This document shows, in pieces, positions 30,022-37,130 of a stretch of DNA of 48,552 nt. The stretch covers positions 1 through 48,552 of IMG/VR virus record IMGVR_UViG_3300046385_000146, one strand, 5' to 3'. The notes beneath the pieces are model-generated. The model was given only the letters and a program-made list of their open reading frames with translations. It had not been told where the DNA came from and searched no databases. Both the position numbers and the translations under genes were made by a program. This stretch comes from a virus. The stretch's first letter is position 1; each line of letters opens with the position of its first letter.

Positions 30022-30696
30022 ATGAATATTTCAATTTATCGATCTGTCACTGACACTAACCGAGCCATGGGCCGTGTGTATAAGCACATGAGTCTTGCTG
30101 TTGTGACCAGCATGCTGGTCAGTTATTTTGTAGGTACCAGTCCCGAATTGCTGGCTTTCTTCTTTACAGGTGCAATGAAATGGCTTGTGATCTTTGCACC
30201 ATTGGTGGCCATTCTTGGTCTTACCTTTGCTGCTGAAAAATTGCACAAAACTGCATTGCAAGTGTTCTTGCATGGCTTTGCAGCACTGATGGGGCTGAGT
30301 ATGGCCACAATCTTTGCAGTATACACCATGGGCAGTGTTTTTACAGCCTTTATGGGGGCGGCAGTGTTGTTTGGTACCATGAGTGCGTATGGATACTTTA
30401 CCAAGAAGGATCTGAGTTCCATGGGCCAAATGATGTTTGTAGGACTTGTTGCTATTGTGATTGCCAGTGTTATCAATATCTTTATTGGTAGTACAGTGAT
30501 GCAAATGGTTATCAGTGCCTTGGCCATCATTATCTTTATGGGCCTAACGGCGCATGACACTCAACAGATTCGTGAAATTGTGGTCGTTGACACAGAAACC
30601 AATCGAGAAGAAGTGTTAGGTGCTCTTACTTTGTACATGAACTTTATCAACCTGTTCTTGAGCTTGCTTCAACTGTTTGGCGATCGTAAAGAGTAA
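30022..30696 (+). CDS. Bax inhibitor-1 (BI-1/YccA) family membrane protein
   Basis: A 224-residue protein with seven hydrophobic segments. Family blocks are clear: MGRVYKHMSLAVVTSMLVSY, GLTAHDTQQIREI, and GALTLYMNFINLFLSLLQLF. BI-1/YccA proteins are pH-sensitive calcium leak channels or regulators of membrane proteases (YccA binds FtsH). Asp residues of the TAHDTQ block and the C-terminus fit the family. A phage copy could modulate FtsH or envelope stress during infection; this is inference. TACCAAGGAAAATC is the ribosome site. Followed by a small gene one base after the stop. Confidence 0.9.
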   Translation: MNISIYRSVTDTNRAMGRVYKHMSLAVVTSMLVSYFVGTSPELLAFFFTGAMKWLVIFAPLVAILGLTFAAEKLHKTALQVFLHGFAALMGLSMATIFAVYTMGSVFTAFMGAAVLFGTMSAYGYFTKKDLSSMGQMMFVGLVAIVIASVINIFIGSTVMQMVISALAIIIFMGLTAHDTQQIREIVVVDTETNREEVLGALTLYMNFINLFLSLLQLFGDRKE

Positions 30697-30697
30697 T

Positions 30698-30976
30698 ATG
30701 ACATATCACAATAGTCTGGAACGATTCCATTGGAGATTTGGTGTAACAGCTTTCCACCGGACCATGCCCACAGTGGAAACGACTCAAACTATGAGTGGCA
30801 TTGCGTATCAGTATGCAACCGCAGATATGTCAATTGCTACATTAGTACTACCACTTGACAACTTTTTAAAGTTGGTTACTGTAACCGATCAATTTGAGCA
30901 GTTGGAACAAGACCCTGCCACCAGCCAGCTGATCAAAGAAGCAAAAATTATTTACAAATTAAAACACGGGATTTAA
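30698..30976 (+). CDS. Hypothetical protein (92 aa)
   Basis: ATG one base after the BI-1 stop (TAATATG). MTYHNSLERFHWRFGVTAFH, then a central beta-rich part and helical end (FEQLEQDPATSQLIKEAKII). Probably co-translated with BI-1. No known domain. Confidence 0.6.
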   Translation: MTYHNSLERFHWRFGVTAFHRTMPTVETTQTMSGIAYQYATADMSIATLVLPLDNFLKLVTVTDQFEQLEQDPATSQLIKEAKIIYKLKHGI

Positions 30977-31011
30977 ATCTCAACAGTTTCAAAAATTAGT
31001 CACCTAATAGG

Positions 31012-31040
31012 TTGACACTTAGCAGGCTATCTAGTATAAT
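31012..31040 (+). promoter_or_regulatory. Consensus sigma-70 promoter, TTGACA-17-TATAAT
   Basis: TTGACA 31012-31017 and TATAAT 31035-31040. ATG of the 279-residue gene at 31064 follows AAGGAGAATTATC. Confidence 0.87.
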
Positions 31041-31063
31041 ACAAGTTACTAAGGAGAATTATC

Positions 31064-31903
31064 ATGGCTCACCATTCTAGTTACTGGAGCTGCACGGCTT
31101 TTGCAGATTGGCTTCGCGGCACAGCCAAGCTCAGTGCTGGCACAGCTGAACAATGGGACGACTGGACTACTCAGGCACAGATGAAGCACAACTTCCGTTA
31201 CTGGTTAGCAGAAGAAGGGTTGGATCATCTTCAAGACTTTGTTACATATCCTGTCAGGAAGATTTATGACCTCAAGTATTATATTAATAATCGCTTTGTT
31301 ACTCGAACCCACTCTCTTACTGCCCATGCTCGTAATATTAAGCCTGGTGATTGGTGTGACGTTGGTAATCGTTTTCTACCATGTCTCTTCAACGAACTGG
31401 TCGACTTCGTCGAAATCGAAACAGCATGGAGTCATATTGCATGGGGCAACAAAGCGGATCGTGCAAAATATGAAGCACCGTTCTGGGCAACCGGGTGGTT
31501 CCGCTGGCGCACGTGGCGGTGCCCGCAAGCAGGATTAGATCACCTTGATTGGGCAATGACTCTTACTAACGAAGAATGGTTAGAAGAAGGCAAGAAAGGT
31601 GAAGCAGTACCAACTGGTCAAGCACTTGCTGCAAAAGAAATCAAAGAACTTTACACATGGTGGACTGTGACATATCCAAATCGTCCTGACCCATATGATG
31701 CAAGTGGATGGACTGCGGCGTGTGAAGCACAACGACTTGCTAACGGTGGTAAGCTGAGTTTTAGCACACCAAAAGATCCTGCACTTAAAAAAGCGCAGGA
31801 CAAAGCTCATAAGTTGCTACAAAAAATCGAAGCACAATATGAAAAAGAAGACGAAGCTATGTTGATTCGTCTTGTTAAAATCCGCAACTCACTGTGGACT
31901 TAA
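31064..31903 (+). CDS. Conserved large-phage hypothetical protein (279 aa)
   Basis: A 279-residue soluble protein, strikingly Trp-rich (about 20), e.g. WDDWTTQAQMKHNFRYWLAE and WFRWRTWRCPQAGLDHLDW. The C-terminal 70 residues are helical and charged, with a coiled-coil look (AQDKAHKLLQKIEAQYEKED). Has its own strong promoter, consistent with early expression. Similar sequences occur in other large phages, from memory; function unknown. Confidence 0.7.
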   Translation: MAHHSSYWSCTAFADWLRGTAKLSAGTAEQWDDWTTQAQMKHNFRYWLAEEGLDHLQDFVTYPVRKIYDLKYYINNRFVTRTHSLTAHARNIKPGDWCDVGNRFLPCLFNELVDFVEIETAWSHIAWGNKADRAKYEAPFWATGWFRWRTWRCPQAGLDHLDWAMTLTNEEWLEEGKKGEAVPTGQALAAKEIKELYTWWTVTYPNRPDPYDASGWTAACEAQRLANGGKLSFSTPKDPALKKAQDKAHKLLQKIEAQYEKEDEAMLIRLVKIRNSLWT

Positions 31904-31913
31904 AGGAAAACTT

Positions 31914-32135
31914 ATGACAATGCCAGACGAACGCTACCGCGCAATGGTAGAAGGTATGAAACTTATCCAGGACTTGTTGATCCCGCAAGTGACTCCTCGA
32001 GTGCCGACTCATATTAGAGAACGAGCACGTTGGGTAATGCGACACTATCCAAATGCGTCGGATTTTGAAAGACTAGCAAGAGAAGCACCACAAATGCTTG
32101 CTACTAAAGATTTTAACGGTAAGGAAATCAAATGA
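31914..32135 (+). CDS. BPSL0761-family small protein
   Basis: Seventy-three residues: MTMPDERYRAMVEGMKLI, LIPQVTPRVPTHIRERARWV, MRHYPNASDFERLAREAP. This matches the small BPSL0761 family found across Burkholderiales chromosomes, prophages and plasmids. Function unknown. It is the best host clue in the window. Ribosome site AAAGGAAAAC. ATGA overlap with the next gene. Confidence 0.78.
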   Translation: MTMPDERYRAMVEGMKLIQDLLIPQVTPRVPTHIRERARWVMRHYPNASDFERLAREAPQMLATKDFNGKEIK

Positions 32136-32338
32136 AAAAAGAATTTGTAATCAAAGAACAAACCGGCTTTCGCATCCGAGTTCGAACTTGGAAGTGCGCT
32201 CGCCCAACTGATCTGAATGCACTAGATTTTGTACAAGAGATCTTAGATGATGAAGGCAATGTGTTAGATACATCAACATACAATTTTATGTTGTCAGACA
32301 TAGAACTTCGATCTCTAAAAGATCAATTGCCAGCATGA
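32132..32338 (+). CDS. Small hypothetical protein (68 aa)
   Basis: MKKEFVIKEQTGFRIRVRTW, then DLNALDFVQEILDDEGNVLD. Compact alpha/beta. Overlaps both neighbours by four bases. Resembles short Burkholderiales accessory proteins in style. Confidence 0.55.
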   Translation: MKKEFVIKEQTGFRIRVRTWKCARPTDLNALDFVQEILDDEGNVLDTSTYNFMLSDIELRSLKDQLPA

Positions 32339-32514
32339 CACACTGGACTATCACGCTTGAAGAAGCAGATGACGGTAGTGGAGATTTAGTTATGCCGCTA
32401 CCACAAGATCTATTAGATGGAGCTGGATGGAAAGAAGGCGACACCATTGAATGGATTGACAACAACAATGGCACATGGTCAATGAAGAAAGTGGAAGTTA
32501 CCAATGGCAAATGA
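32335..32514 (+). CDS. Small AbrB/SpoVT-like protein (59 aa)
   Basis: MTHWTITLEEADDGSGDLVM, PLPQDLLDGAGWKEGDTIEW. The G-D-L-x-x-P-L-P...W-x-x-G-D-x-I-E-W pattern matches the swapped-hairpin AbrB fold found in antitoxin-like proteins of betaproteobacteria. DNA binding as a dimer is likely by family; no toxin gene is next to it. Tail to tail with the GIY-YIG gene. Confidence 0.65.
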   Translation: MTHWTITLEEADDGSGDLVMPLPQDLLDGAGWKEGDTIEWIDNNNGTWSMKKVEVTNGK

Positions 32515-32517
32515 AAA

Positions 32518-33195
32518 CTATTTGTAACGACAATTATCACTATGATGCTGTTTATAGTTGCCCGGATCAAATGTATTGTTACAATGAGGACAGGTTTGTT
32601 TAATAGGCAGGGTTCTTGGACCTGTGCCGGGCTTCCAGCCTAATTGAAGATACCGTTCACACTCTACAGGATCCAATTGTTTTCTTTCAACTGTATTTTC
32701 AGGATTGTGAACCCACTTTTTGCCAGTGTTTGCCTCTTTTATCTTAGCAGCTTTTTCTGGTCGACACTTAGGTCGAACATTATAAGTAGGATCTTTAGCC
32801 GCAAATTTTGTCAATCTTGCAGCACTTATCTTAGAGATTGTTTCTTGTGAATGTTTATTTAAATCTCTAGCAAGTTTAGTGGCGAGAATTTTAGCGATTA
32901 TTTCCGGTGATGGTTTGCCAAATCCGCCCGCGCTATTTTCCGGTTTTAAGTTTGCCCAGTCGTCGCTGTCAACCACATTCCATAACTCACTATAATATAG
33001 ACCAAGTTCTTTGACTTCTTCATTTGAAGTGCATTCCTTGAGGATTGTAGTGGTATAATCGTACCCGTGTACTTTTAGATGATTGGTCCATCTGGTTCCA
33101 GAACCAGGATATTTGTGTGGATCTTTTCTTATTGTTTTGCCAAGATATTTTAGGCCGGTGACATTATGTGTCTTGACGTATAGATAAATAATCAT
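32518..33195 (-). CDS. GIY-YIG homing-type endonuclease
   Basis: A 225-residue minus-strand protein. GIY-YIG motif variants IYLYVKTHNVTGLKYLGKT at the start, then Arg in the KxxR-type region and a helix-rich NUMOD-like centre (KPSPEIIAKILATKLARDLN). The C-terminal CPHCNNTFDPGNYKQHHSDN is a C2H2-type zinc finger ending in Cys. The layout resembles T4 Seg-type free-standing homing enzymes. Minus orientation, insertion between two + strand operons and A/T-rich flanks support an acquired mobile gene. Confidence 0.88.
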   Translation of the reverse strand: MIIYLYVKTHNVTGLKYLGKTIRKDPHKYPGSGTRWTNHLKVHGYDYTTTILKECTSNEEVKELGLYYSELWNVVDSDDWANLKPENSAGGFGKPSPEIIAKILATKLARDLNKHSQETISKISAARLTKFAAKDPTYNVRPKCRPEKAAKIKEANTGKKWVHNPENTVERKQLDPVECERYLQLGWKPGTGPRTLPIKQTCPHCNNTFDPGNYKQHHSDNCRYK

Positions 33196-33256
33196 GCTGA
33201 TGTTCCTCCAGAACGTTAGAGCCGGTAGATATGTCGAGTATCGTGACCGGCACCTT

Positions 33257-33264
33257 TATTTATC
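33257..33264 (-). promoter_or_regulatory. Candidate late promoter box GATAAATA for the GIY-YIG gene
   Basis: On the minus strand GATAAATA lies about 60 bases before the ATG at 33195. It resembles the other late-type boxes. Not supported by a -35 element. Confidence 0.35.
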
Positions 33265-33271
33265 ATATCAG

Positions 33272-33300
33272 TTGACATTGGGATTAGCTTTCAGTATAAT
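33272..33300 (+). promoter_or_regulatory. Consensus sigma-70 promoter, TTGACA-17-TATAAT
   Basis: TTGACA 33272-33277, TATAAT 33295-33300, then ATCAACATAGGAGAAAATA before the ATG at 33320. It is divergent from the late-type box of the GIY-YIG gene. Confidence 0.88.
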
Positions 33301-33319
33301 ATCAACATAGGAGAAAATA

Positions 33320-33904
33320 ATGACACGAGTAATGAATCTACAGAATCCTGGCAATCACATCATGTCAGATCTTGAGACGCTAGGAACCAAGCCAAATAGT
33401 TTAATGCTTACTATTGGCGCAATTCGTTTTAATCCCTTTGCAGATGATACTGCCAATCCAATGGAAACAATGGATACGTTTTATCGACGTGTCAGTTTCG
33501 AAAGTTTTGAAGGACTTGATCATGTCATCGATGATGCCACCCTTGAATGGTGGGGCAAGCAAGACGAATCAGTTCGTGCAGAAGCGTTTAACGAAGAAGA
33601 CCGGCACGACATTCGTAATGTGCTTCGAGACTTTCACAAGTGGTGCGGCGGCGTTGACGCTATTTGGGCCAATGGTACCGGCTTTGACTTGAACATCTTA
33701 GAACACTTTAGTCGTGAGCTCAAGCGTGGCGTTGCTTGGAACTACTGGCAAGCTCGCGATGCACGTACACTGTATGCACTGGTACCTGGACTTGATCGTC
33801 CACAAGGTGCTGCTCACCATGCGCTGTGGGACTGCTGGAGCCAATTGGTTGGTGTTCAACGTGCGTTCAAAGCACTTGGCATTAAAGAGCTACGCAACCG
33901 TTGA
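33320..33904 (+). CDS. DEDD-family 3'-5' exonuclease (Rv2179c-like)
   Basis: A 194-residue RNase-H-fold exonuclease. Motif I is HIMSDLETLGTKPNSLMLTI (Asp17, Glu19), motif II TGFDLNILEHF, motif III AHHALWDCWSQL with the H-x4-D pattern, so it is of DEDDh type. The group includes exoribonucleases and phage 3'-5' DNA exonucleases; substrate not clear. ATG at 33320 has AGGAG seven bases upstream. A stem-loop covers its stop codon. Confidence 0.86.
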   Translation: MTRVMNLQNPGNHIMSDLETLGTKPNSLMLTIGAIRFNPFADDTANPMETMDTFYRRVSFESFEGLDHVIDDATLEWWGKQDESVRAEAFNEEDRHDIRNVLRDFHKWCGGVDAIWANGTGFDLNILEHFSRELKRGVAWNYWQARDARTLYALVPGLDRPQGAAHHALWDCWSQLVGVQRAFKALGIKELRNR

Positions 33905-33921
33905 TACTGCAATAAGTATCA
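33902..33921 (+). terminator. Stem-loop at the end of the exonuclease gene
   Basis: TGATACT (33902-33908, holding the stop codon) pairs with AGTATCA (33915-33921). No U-run follows, so it may be an mRNA 3'-end structure more than a terminator. Confidence 0.3.
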
Positions 33922-33991
33922 CAGAGGACTCTGGACATTCATCCCTCTCAAAATATTCTGCATGTCATTGCTAATCTAAGGAGATAACACA

Positions 33992-34531
33992 GTGGCAAAA
34001 TTTTATAGCACCAAGACCTATGGTACAGACAGAGGACTATCCTGCTGTTTTAGACAGTGGAGAGCGACTCACAGCCACTGTTCTACACTGCACGGATACT
34101 CAATTGGTATCAAGCTGATCTTCGAATCCAACACGTTAGACGACAAGAATTGGGTCATGGACTTTGGTGGACTCAAGCTATTCAAAGAATGGGCCGATGC
34201 TATGTTTGATCATACCTTGGTTATTGCTCATGATGACCCGCTGTTGGATCGATTCAAAGCCATGGCCGGCTGGAGTTCAAACCCTGAACATGATGGTAAA
34301 ACTGATTGCCTTCAAACAAAACCATATCAACGCCAAGGTGTGTGTGATCTACGAATCGTAGAAGGGGTTGGCTGCGAAATGTTTGCCAAACTATGCTACG
34401 ATGAAATGGCACGTATCTTGGATGTACTTAAACAAGGATCAGCAGGCCGTTATCCAGTCAACGCTGGTGTGCGGTTGGTAAGTGCAGAAGTGTTTGAACA
34501 CGGTGCTAACTCAGCAGTGTACCAAGGTTAA
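33992..34531 (+). CDS. 6-pyruvoyl-tetrahydropterin / 6-carboxytetrahydropterin synthase-like (QueD family)
   Basis: A 179-residue QueD/PTPS-fold protein starting on GTG with AAGGAGATAAC upstream. Family signs: catalytic-type Cys30 and CSTLHGYSIGIKL, WVMDFGGLK, MFDHTLVIAHDDP, and VFEHGANSA with the conserved Glu. The usual zinc motif HGH is HGY here, and the first family His is not obvious, so zinc binding may differ. QueD makes a precursor of queuosine and 7-deazaguanine bases. No other que/fol gene lies in the window, so the product is uncertain. Confidence 0.85.
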   Translation: MAKFYSTKTYGTDRGLSCCFRQWRATHSHCSTLHGYSIGIKLIFESNTLDDKNWVMDFGGLKLFKEWADAMFDHTLVIAHDDPLLDRFKAMAGWSSNPEHDGKTDCLQTKPYQRQGVCDLRIVEGVGCEMFAKLCYDEMARILDVLKQGSAGRYPVNAGVRLVSAEVFEHGANSAVYQG

Positions 34532-34547
34532 AATTTTAGGATATGGT

Positions 34548-34835
34548 ATGAAAGTAATTGCAAAATTTTATTGGGACTGCGGACGCATGGGCGAGATTGA
34601 AGGTTTATTTGTGTGTAACAAAAAAGACATCGAAGCTGCATACGGTAAACAAGTTTATTTTGGAGAAATCTTAGGTAAGCACAGTGAAGTACGCGGTACT
34701 ATCGACCAAGATGATATTACTATCCTAACCGAAGATCAAGACTTTATTACAAAGTTTATTGAAATCATGTGCAGTGGTAATATCAGTGGATACAATCCTC
34801 TTTCATACTTGTATGAAGAAGACGCCAGCGAATGA
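34548..34835 (+). CDS. Conserved phage hypothetical protein (95 aa)
   Basis: ATG 34548 with TTTAGGATATGG upstream. MKVIAKFYWDCGRMGEIEGL, FVCNKKDIEAAYGKQVYFGE. Beta-alpha pattern ending in an acidic tail. The KxxxGxxVYFGEILGKHSEV block is a known phage-protein pattern from memory. ATGA overlap with the next gene. Confidence 0.62.
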   Translation: MKVIAKFYWDCGRMGEIEGLFVCNKKDIEAAYGKQVYFGEILGKHSEVRGTIDQDDITILTEDQDFITKFIEIMCSGNISGYNPLSYLYEEDASE

Positions 34836-35107
34836 AGCAGCCGCTTTCCTGTGTTCATCGGGTGTTCTCTTTCTCATTGGACTGTCTGCCAAAGAACGTA
34901 GTATGGGTAATTGACTTAGGGACTTCAAGCGTTAACGGTGATTTACTAGAGCAATGCGCAGGATCCTCAACTGGTTGGTTTGGTTGGGGATTCCTAATTG
35001 GCAGTCATGACCATGCAGGCATGACTAATGCATGTTTGTTATTCGAGCACGAAGAAGACGCTATTATGGCCAAGTTAGTATGCGGAGAACAGTTATATGC
35101 AAATTAA
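34832..35107 (+). CDS. Hypothetical protein (91 aa)
   Basis: ATGA-coupled to the previous gene. Contains SSTGWFGWGFLIGSHDHAGM and EHEEDAIMAKLVCGE. Mixed hydrophobic, no signal peptide. Unknown. Confidence 0.5.
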   Translation: MKQPLSCVHRVFSFSLDCLPKNVVWVIDLGTSSVNGDLLEQCAGSSTGWFGWGFLIGSHDHAGMTNACLLFEHEEDAIMAKLVCGEQLYAN

Positions 35108-35303
35108 GTCATTTTTAGGCAAACAAATTGACAACAATATTGCAATCACCAGCCAGCCGCTTGTTGTACAGCCCAAGCATAGTGCAGCGCATCTTGAATC
35201 CCTGACGAAAAAACAAGTGGTTGAATATGCTCATAAGTATGGTATCGCAGTTAATTCTCGCAAGAAAAAACTTGAGCTAATTGAAATTATTCTAAGGAAC
35301 TGA
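35097..35303 (+). CDS. Small protein with SAP/Rho-N-like helical motif (68 aa)
   Basis: ATG lies 11 bases before the previous stop. [18 protein letters not shown], then [12 protein letters not shown] match the helix-extended loop-helix of SAP/Rho N-terminal domains, which bind nucleic acid. Followed by the HesB-like gene one base after the stop. Confidence 0.6.
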   Translation: MQIKSFLGKQIDNNIAITSQPLVVQPKHSAAHLESLTKKQVVEYAHKYGIAVNSRKKKLELIEIILRN

Positions 35304-35304
35304 T

Positions 35305-35637
35305 ATGAGTCAAGTAACAATAACTGATAGTGCATTTGCAAGAATCAATGATTTGCTTGCTGAAGAAGCCAATCCCAACTTAAAGCTCAGAGCGTTTGTG
35401 CAAGGTGGTGGGTGTTCTGGCATGGAATATGGCTTTACTTTTGACGAAGAACAAAACGAAGATGACTTTACTTTTGAGCAGCACGGTGTTGAAGTGTTAA
35501 TTGATTCAATGAGTATGCAATACTTGGCAGGTGCTACTATTACCTATATCGAAGACTTACAAGGCGCAAGATTTGCCATCGACAACCCAAATGCACAAAC
35601 CGCATGCGGTTGCGGCAGTAGTTTTAGCCCTTATTAA
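35305..35637 (+). CDS. A-type iron-sulphur carrier (HesB/IscA/ErpA family)
   Basis: A 110-residue A-type carrier. The three ligand Cys are Cys37 (GGGCSGM), Cys101 and Cys103 (CGCGSSF), exactly the family pattern. It can accept and insert [2Fe-2S] or [4Fe-4S] clusters into client enzymes. HesB-like genes recur in T4-like aquatic phages. Clients here could be host or phage Fe-S proteins; none is obvious in the window, while the five Fe(II) oxygenases use mononuclear iron. ATG one base after the previous stop with AAGGAAC upstream. Confidence 0.95.
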   Translation: MSQVTITDSAFARINDLLAEEANPNLKLRAFVQGGGCSGMEYGFTFDEEQNEDDFTFEQHGVEVLIDSMSMQYLAGATITYIEDLQGARFAIDNPNAQTACGCGSSFSPY

Positions 35638-35639
35638 TT

Positions 35640-35864
35640 ATGAATCCAAATTACCTTACAATGACTTTTGACCAACTCATGGAGCGTCAACAGTTTTTAA
35701 CTAAAAAATACAACACAGCATATGGCAGTGGTGCAAGCCCTGAGGTAGTAAGTCAACTACTGGCACATCTTGATGCAGTCAGGCATGCCATGTGGGAACT
35801 GGGTTATAAACAATCATTTAATGCATCCAATGGCAATGACCCATTCAAAGACAGCATTGCATAA
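35640..35864 (+). CDS. Small hypothetical protein (74 aa)
   Basis: ATG two bases after the HesB stop. MNPNYLTMTFDQLMERQQFL, helical, with LAHLDAVRHAMWELGYKQ. Similar short helical proteins sit next to hesB in T4-like phages, from memory. Unknown. Confidence 0.58.
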   Translation: MNPNYLTMTFDQLMERQQFLTKKYNTAYGSGASPEVVSQLLAHLDAVRHAMWELGYKQSFNASNGNDPFKDSIA

Positions 35865-35865
35865 T

Positions 35866-36342
35866 ATGCCTACTACAAATCTCAAAGAGGCAGACTTGGT
35901 CGAGCTGTTGTATCAGGGTAAGTCTGGACAACTCACAGTCAATAACGACATGCTTACAAGTTACAATGCTGGGTGCCTGGCACTTGGTCAAAAACCTGTG
36001 TTTATGGTCAGGGACTTGCCAGACACAGTGGAAGATGCAGTTGAGGAATGGAACATTCCTCAAGACATTGCAGAGTTAGACTTAGACGTTTACTTTGCCG
36101 AAAAGGTTTCCACTATCAAAGAAGCTGTTAGAGTTGCAGAAGAGCTTGCGCTGTACCGTGAAAGAAAAATGGAGCCAATGCTTCGTTTTATGATTTACCT
36201 GGTTAGAGTAATGCAAGAAAACAAAATAGTCTGGGGAGTTGGGCGCGGTAGTAGTGTAAGTTCATTCTTGTTATATTTGGCAGGACTACACAGTGTCAAC
36301 TCAGTTAAGTACAATTTAGATATTAAGGAGTTTATCAGATGA
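35866..36342 (+). CDS. Truncated DNA polymerase III alpha (DnaE/C-family) like protein
   Basis: A 158-residue protein. The last 40 residues match the DnaE palm segment: VWGVGRGSSVSSFLLYLAGL, then NSVKYNLDIKEFI. In full DnaE this GRGS block is followed at once by the catalytic PDFD-type aspartates, but here the gene stops before them. The N-terminal 110 residues are helical (DLVELLYQGKSGQLTVNN). It cannot polymerise DNA alone. A comparable short DnaE-like protein is annotated in some T4-like cyanophages, from memory. ATG at 35866 is the base after the previous stop region (TAATATG). Confidence 0.72.
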   Translation: MPTTNLKEADLVELLYQGKSGQLTVNNDMLTSYNAGCLALGQKPVFMVRDLPDTVEDAVEEWNIPQDIAELDLDVYFAEKVSTIKEAVRVAEELALYRERKMEPMLRFMIYLVRVMQENKIVWGVGRGSSVSSFLLYLAGLHSVNSVKYNLDIKEFIR

Positions 36343-36719
36343 GTAATTCAAGGTACAGAACACATACAGGACGAGAGTTCAATATGAGTGCCTTTGCAGA
36401 AAAGAATGGTGATGCCCGTGCCGTAGGTAATGTTTCCATGAATGCTCGTGGCGATATCATTGATGCAAAAGGCAATGTTAAAATTCCAACGCAAACTATT
36501 AGCCGTGCAGTGGCTGATGTAAAAAACAATGAAAGCAAGTCTGTGAGTTTAAAAGCAGATGAAACTATTATGCCCGTTAAAAACGCTGGTGTAGTTGCTG
36601 AAGAAACAGTGGGCCCAACAGTAGTTGCAACTCGCGATATTGAAACACCAGACGGTCCTGCTACCGAAGTAGAATACGCAGATGGTAGCATTGAAGTTAT
36701 CCCAAAGGGAATTGAATAA
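36339..36719 (+). CDS. Conserved T4-like phage hypothetical protein (126 aa)
   Basis: ATGA-coupled to the DnaE-like gene. MSNSRYRTHTGREFNMSAFA, then AVGNVSMNARGDIIDAKGNV, and a C-terminal EVEYADGSIEVIPKGIE. Beta-rich and low in Cys. Conserved in style among T4-like aquatic phages, from memory. One base separates it from the GroES-like gene. Confidence 0.62.
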   Translation: MSNSRYRTHTGREFNMSAFAEKNGDARAVGNVSMNARGDIIDAKGNVKIPTQTISRAVADVKNNESKSVSLKADETIMPVKNAGVVAEETVGPTVVATRDIETPDGPATEVEYADGSIEVIPKGIE

Positions 36720-36720
36720 T

Positions 36721-37095
36721 ATGACAATGATTCGACCTTTAGAAAATCGAGTACTTGCAGAATTGCTAGGACTCGACACAAGAGTAACTGCCAGTGGCAT
36801 TATTATTCAAAGTGAAAACGGCAAGGACCGCGGTATCCGTCCGCGCTGGGCTCGAGTACGTTTGGTAGGTGAGGGCATTGACTGGTGTGCACCGGGACAA
36901 TACGTATTGGTATCACATGGGCGATGGAGTCGCCAGTTTGAGTGTGAGCACAACGGTGAAAAGCTAAAGTTGGTCCATCTTGACAACCAGGAATGTCTTA
37001 TTGTCACAGACGACGAACCAATTGATGAGTTTGTTGGTGTAGGCATTGACACTACTCCAAACTCAGCTCGGGCCGAAGATTTCGGCGCACGATAA
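36721..37095 (+). CDS. GroES-like co-chaperonin
   Basis: A 124-residue protein with a GroES beta-barrel pattern: IRPLENRVLAELLGL at the start (family RPLxDRVLV), ASGIIIQ before the mobile-loop region, VRLVGEGIDWCAPGQYVLVS, KLVHLDNQECLIV at the end. T4 gp31 and some phage co-chaperonins replace GroES on GroEL for capsid protein folding; this protein could do the same. The mobile-loop hydrophobic tripeptide is likely in the GIIIQ stretch. C-terminal 30 residues are a polar extension. ATG 36721 is adjacent to the previous stop (TAATATG). Confidence 0.75.
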   Translation: MTMIRPLENRVLAELLGLDTRVTASGIIIQSENGKDRGIRPRWARVRLVGEGIDWCAPGQYVLVSHGRWSRQFECEHNGEKLKLVHLDNQECLIVTDDEPIDEFVGVGIDTTPNSARAEDFGAR

Positions 37096-37096
37096 T

Positions 37097-37125
37097 TTGA
37101 CATTCATGTTGTTATTTGTTACAAT
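37097..37125 (+). promoter_or_regulatory. Sigma-70 promoter, TTGACA-17-TACAAT, leaderless
   Basis: TTGACA 37097-37102 begins two bases after the GroES-like stop, TACAAT 37120-37125. The ATG at 37131 is five bases past the -10 box, at the predicted transcription start. Confidence 0.75.
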
Positions 37126-37130
37126 AACAC

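Noticed and set aside
30031-30504. Long minus-strand open frame (157 codons) opposite the BI-1 gene
   Set aside because: It is His/Cys/Gln-rich low-quality sequence antisense to a conserved gene and has no ribosome site; a shadow frame.
36335-36781. Minus-strand 148-codon frame opposite the 36339 gene
   Set aside because: Ser/Thr/Val-rich antisense sequence, no ribosome site, crosses into the GroES-like gene.
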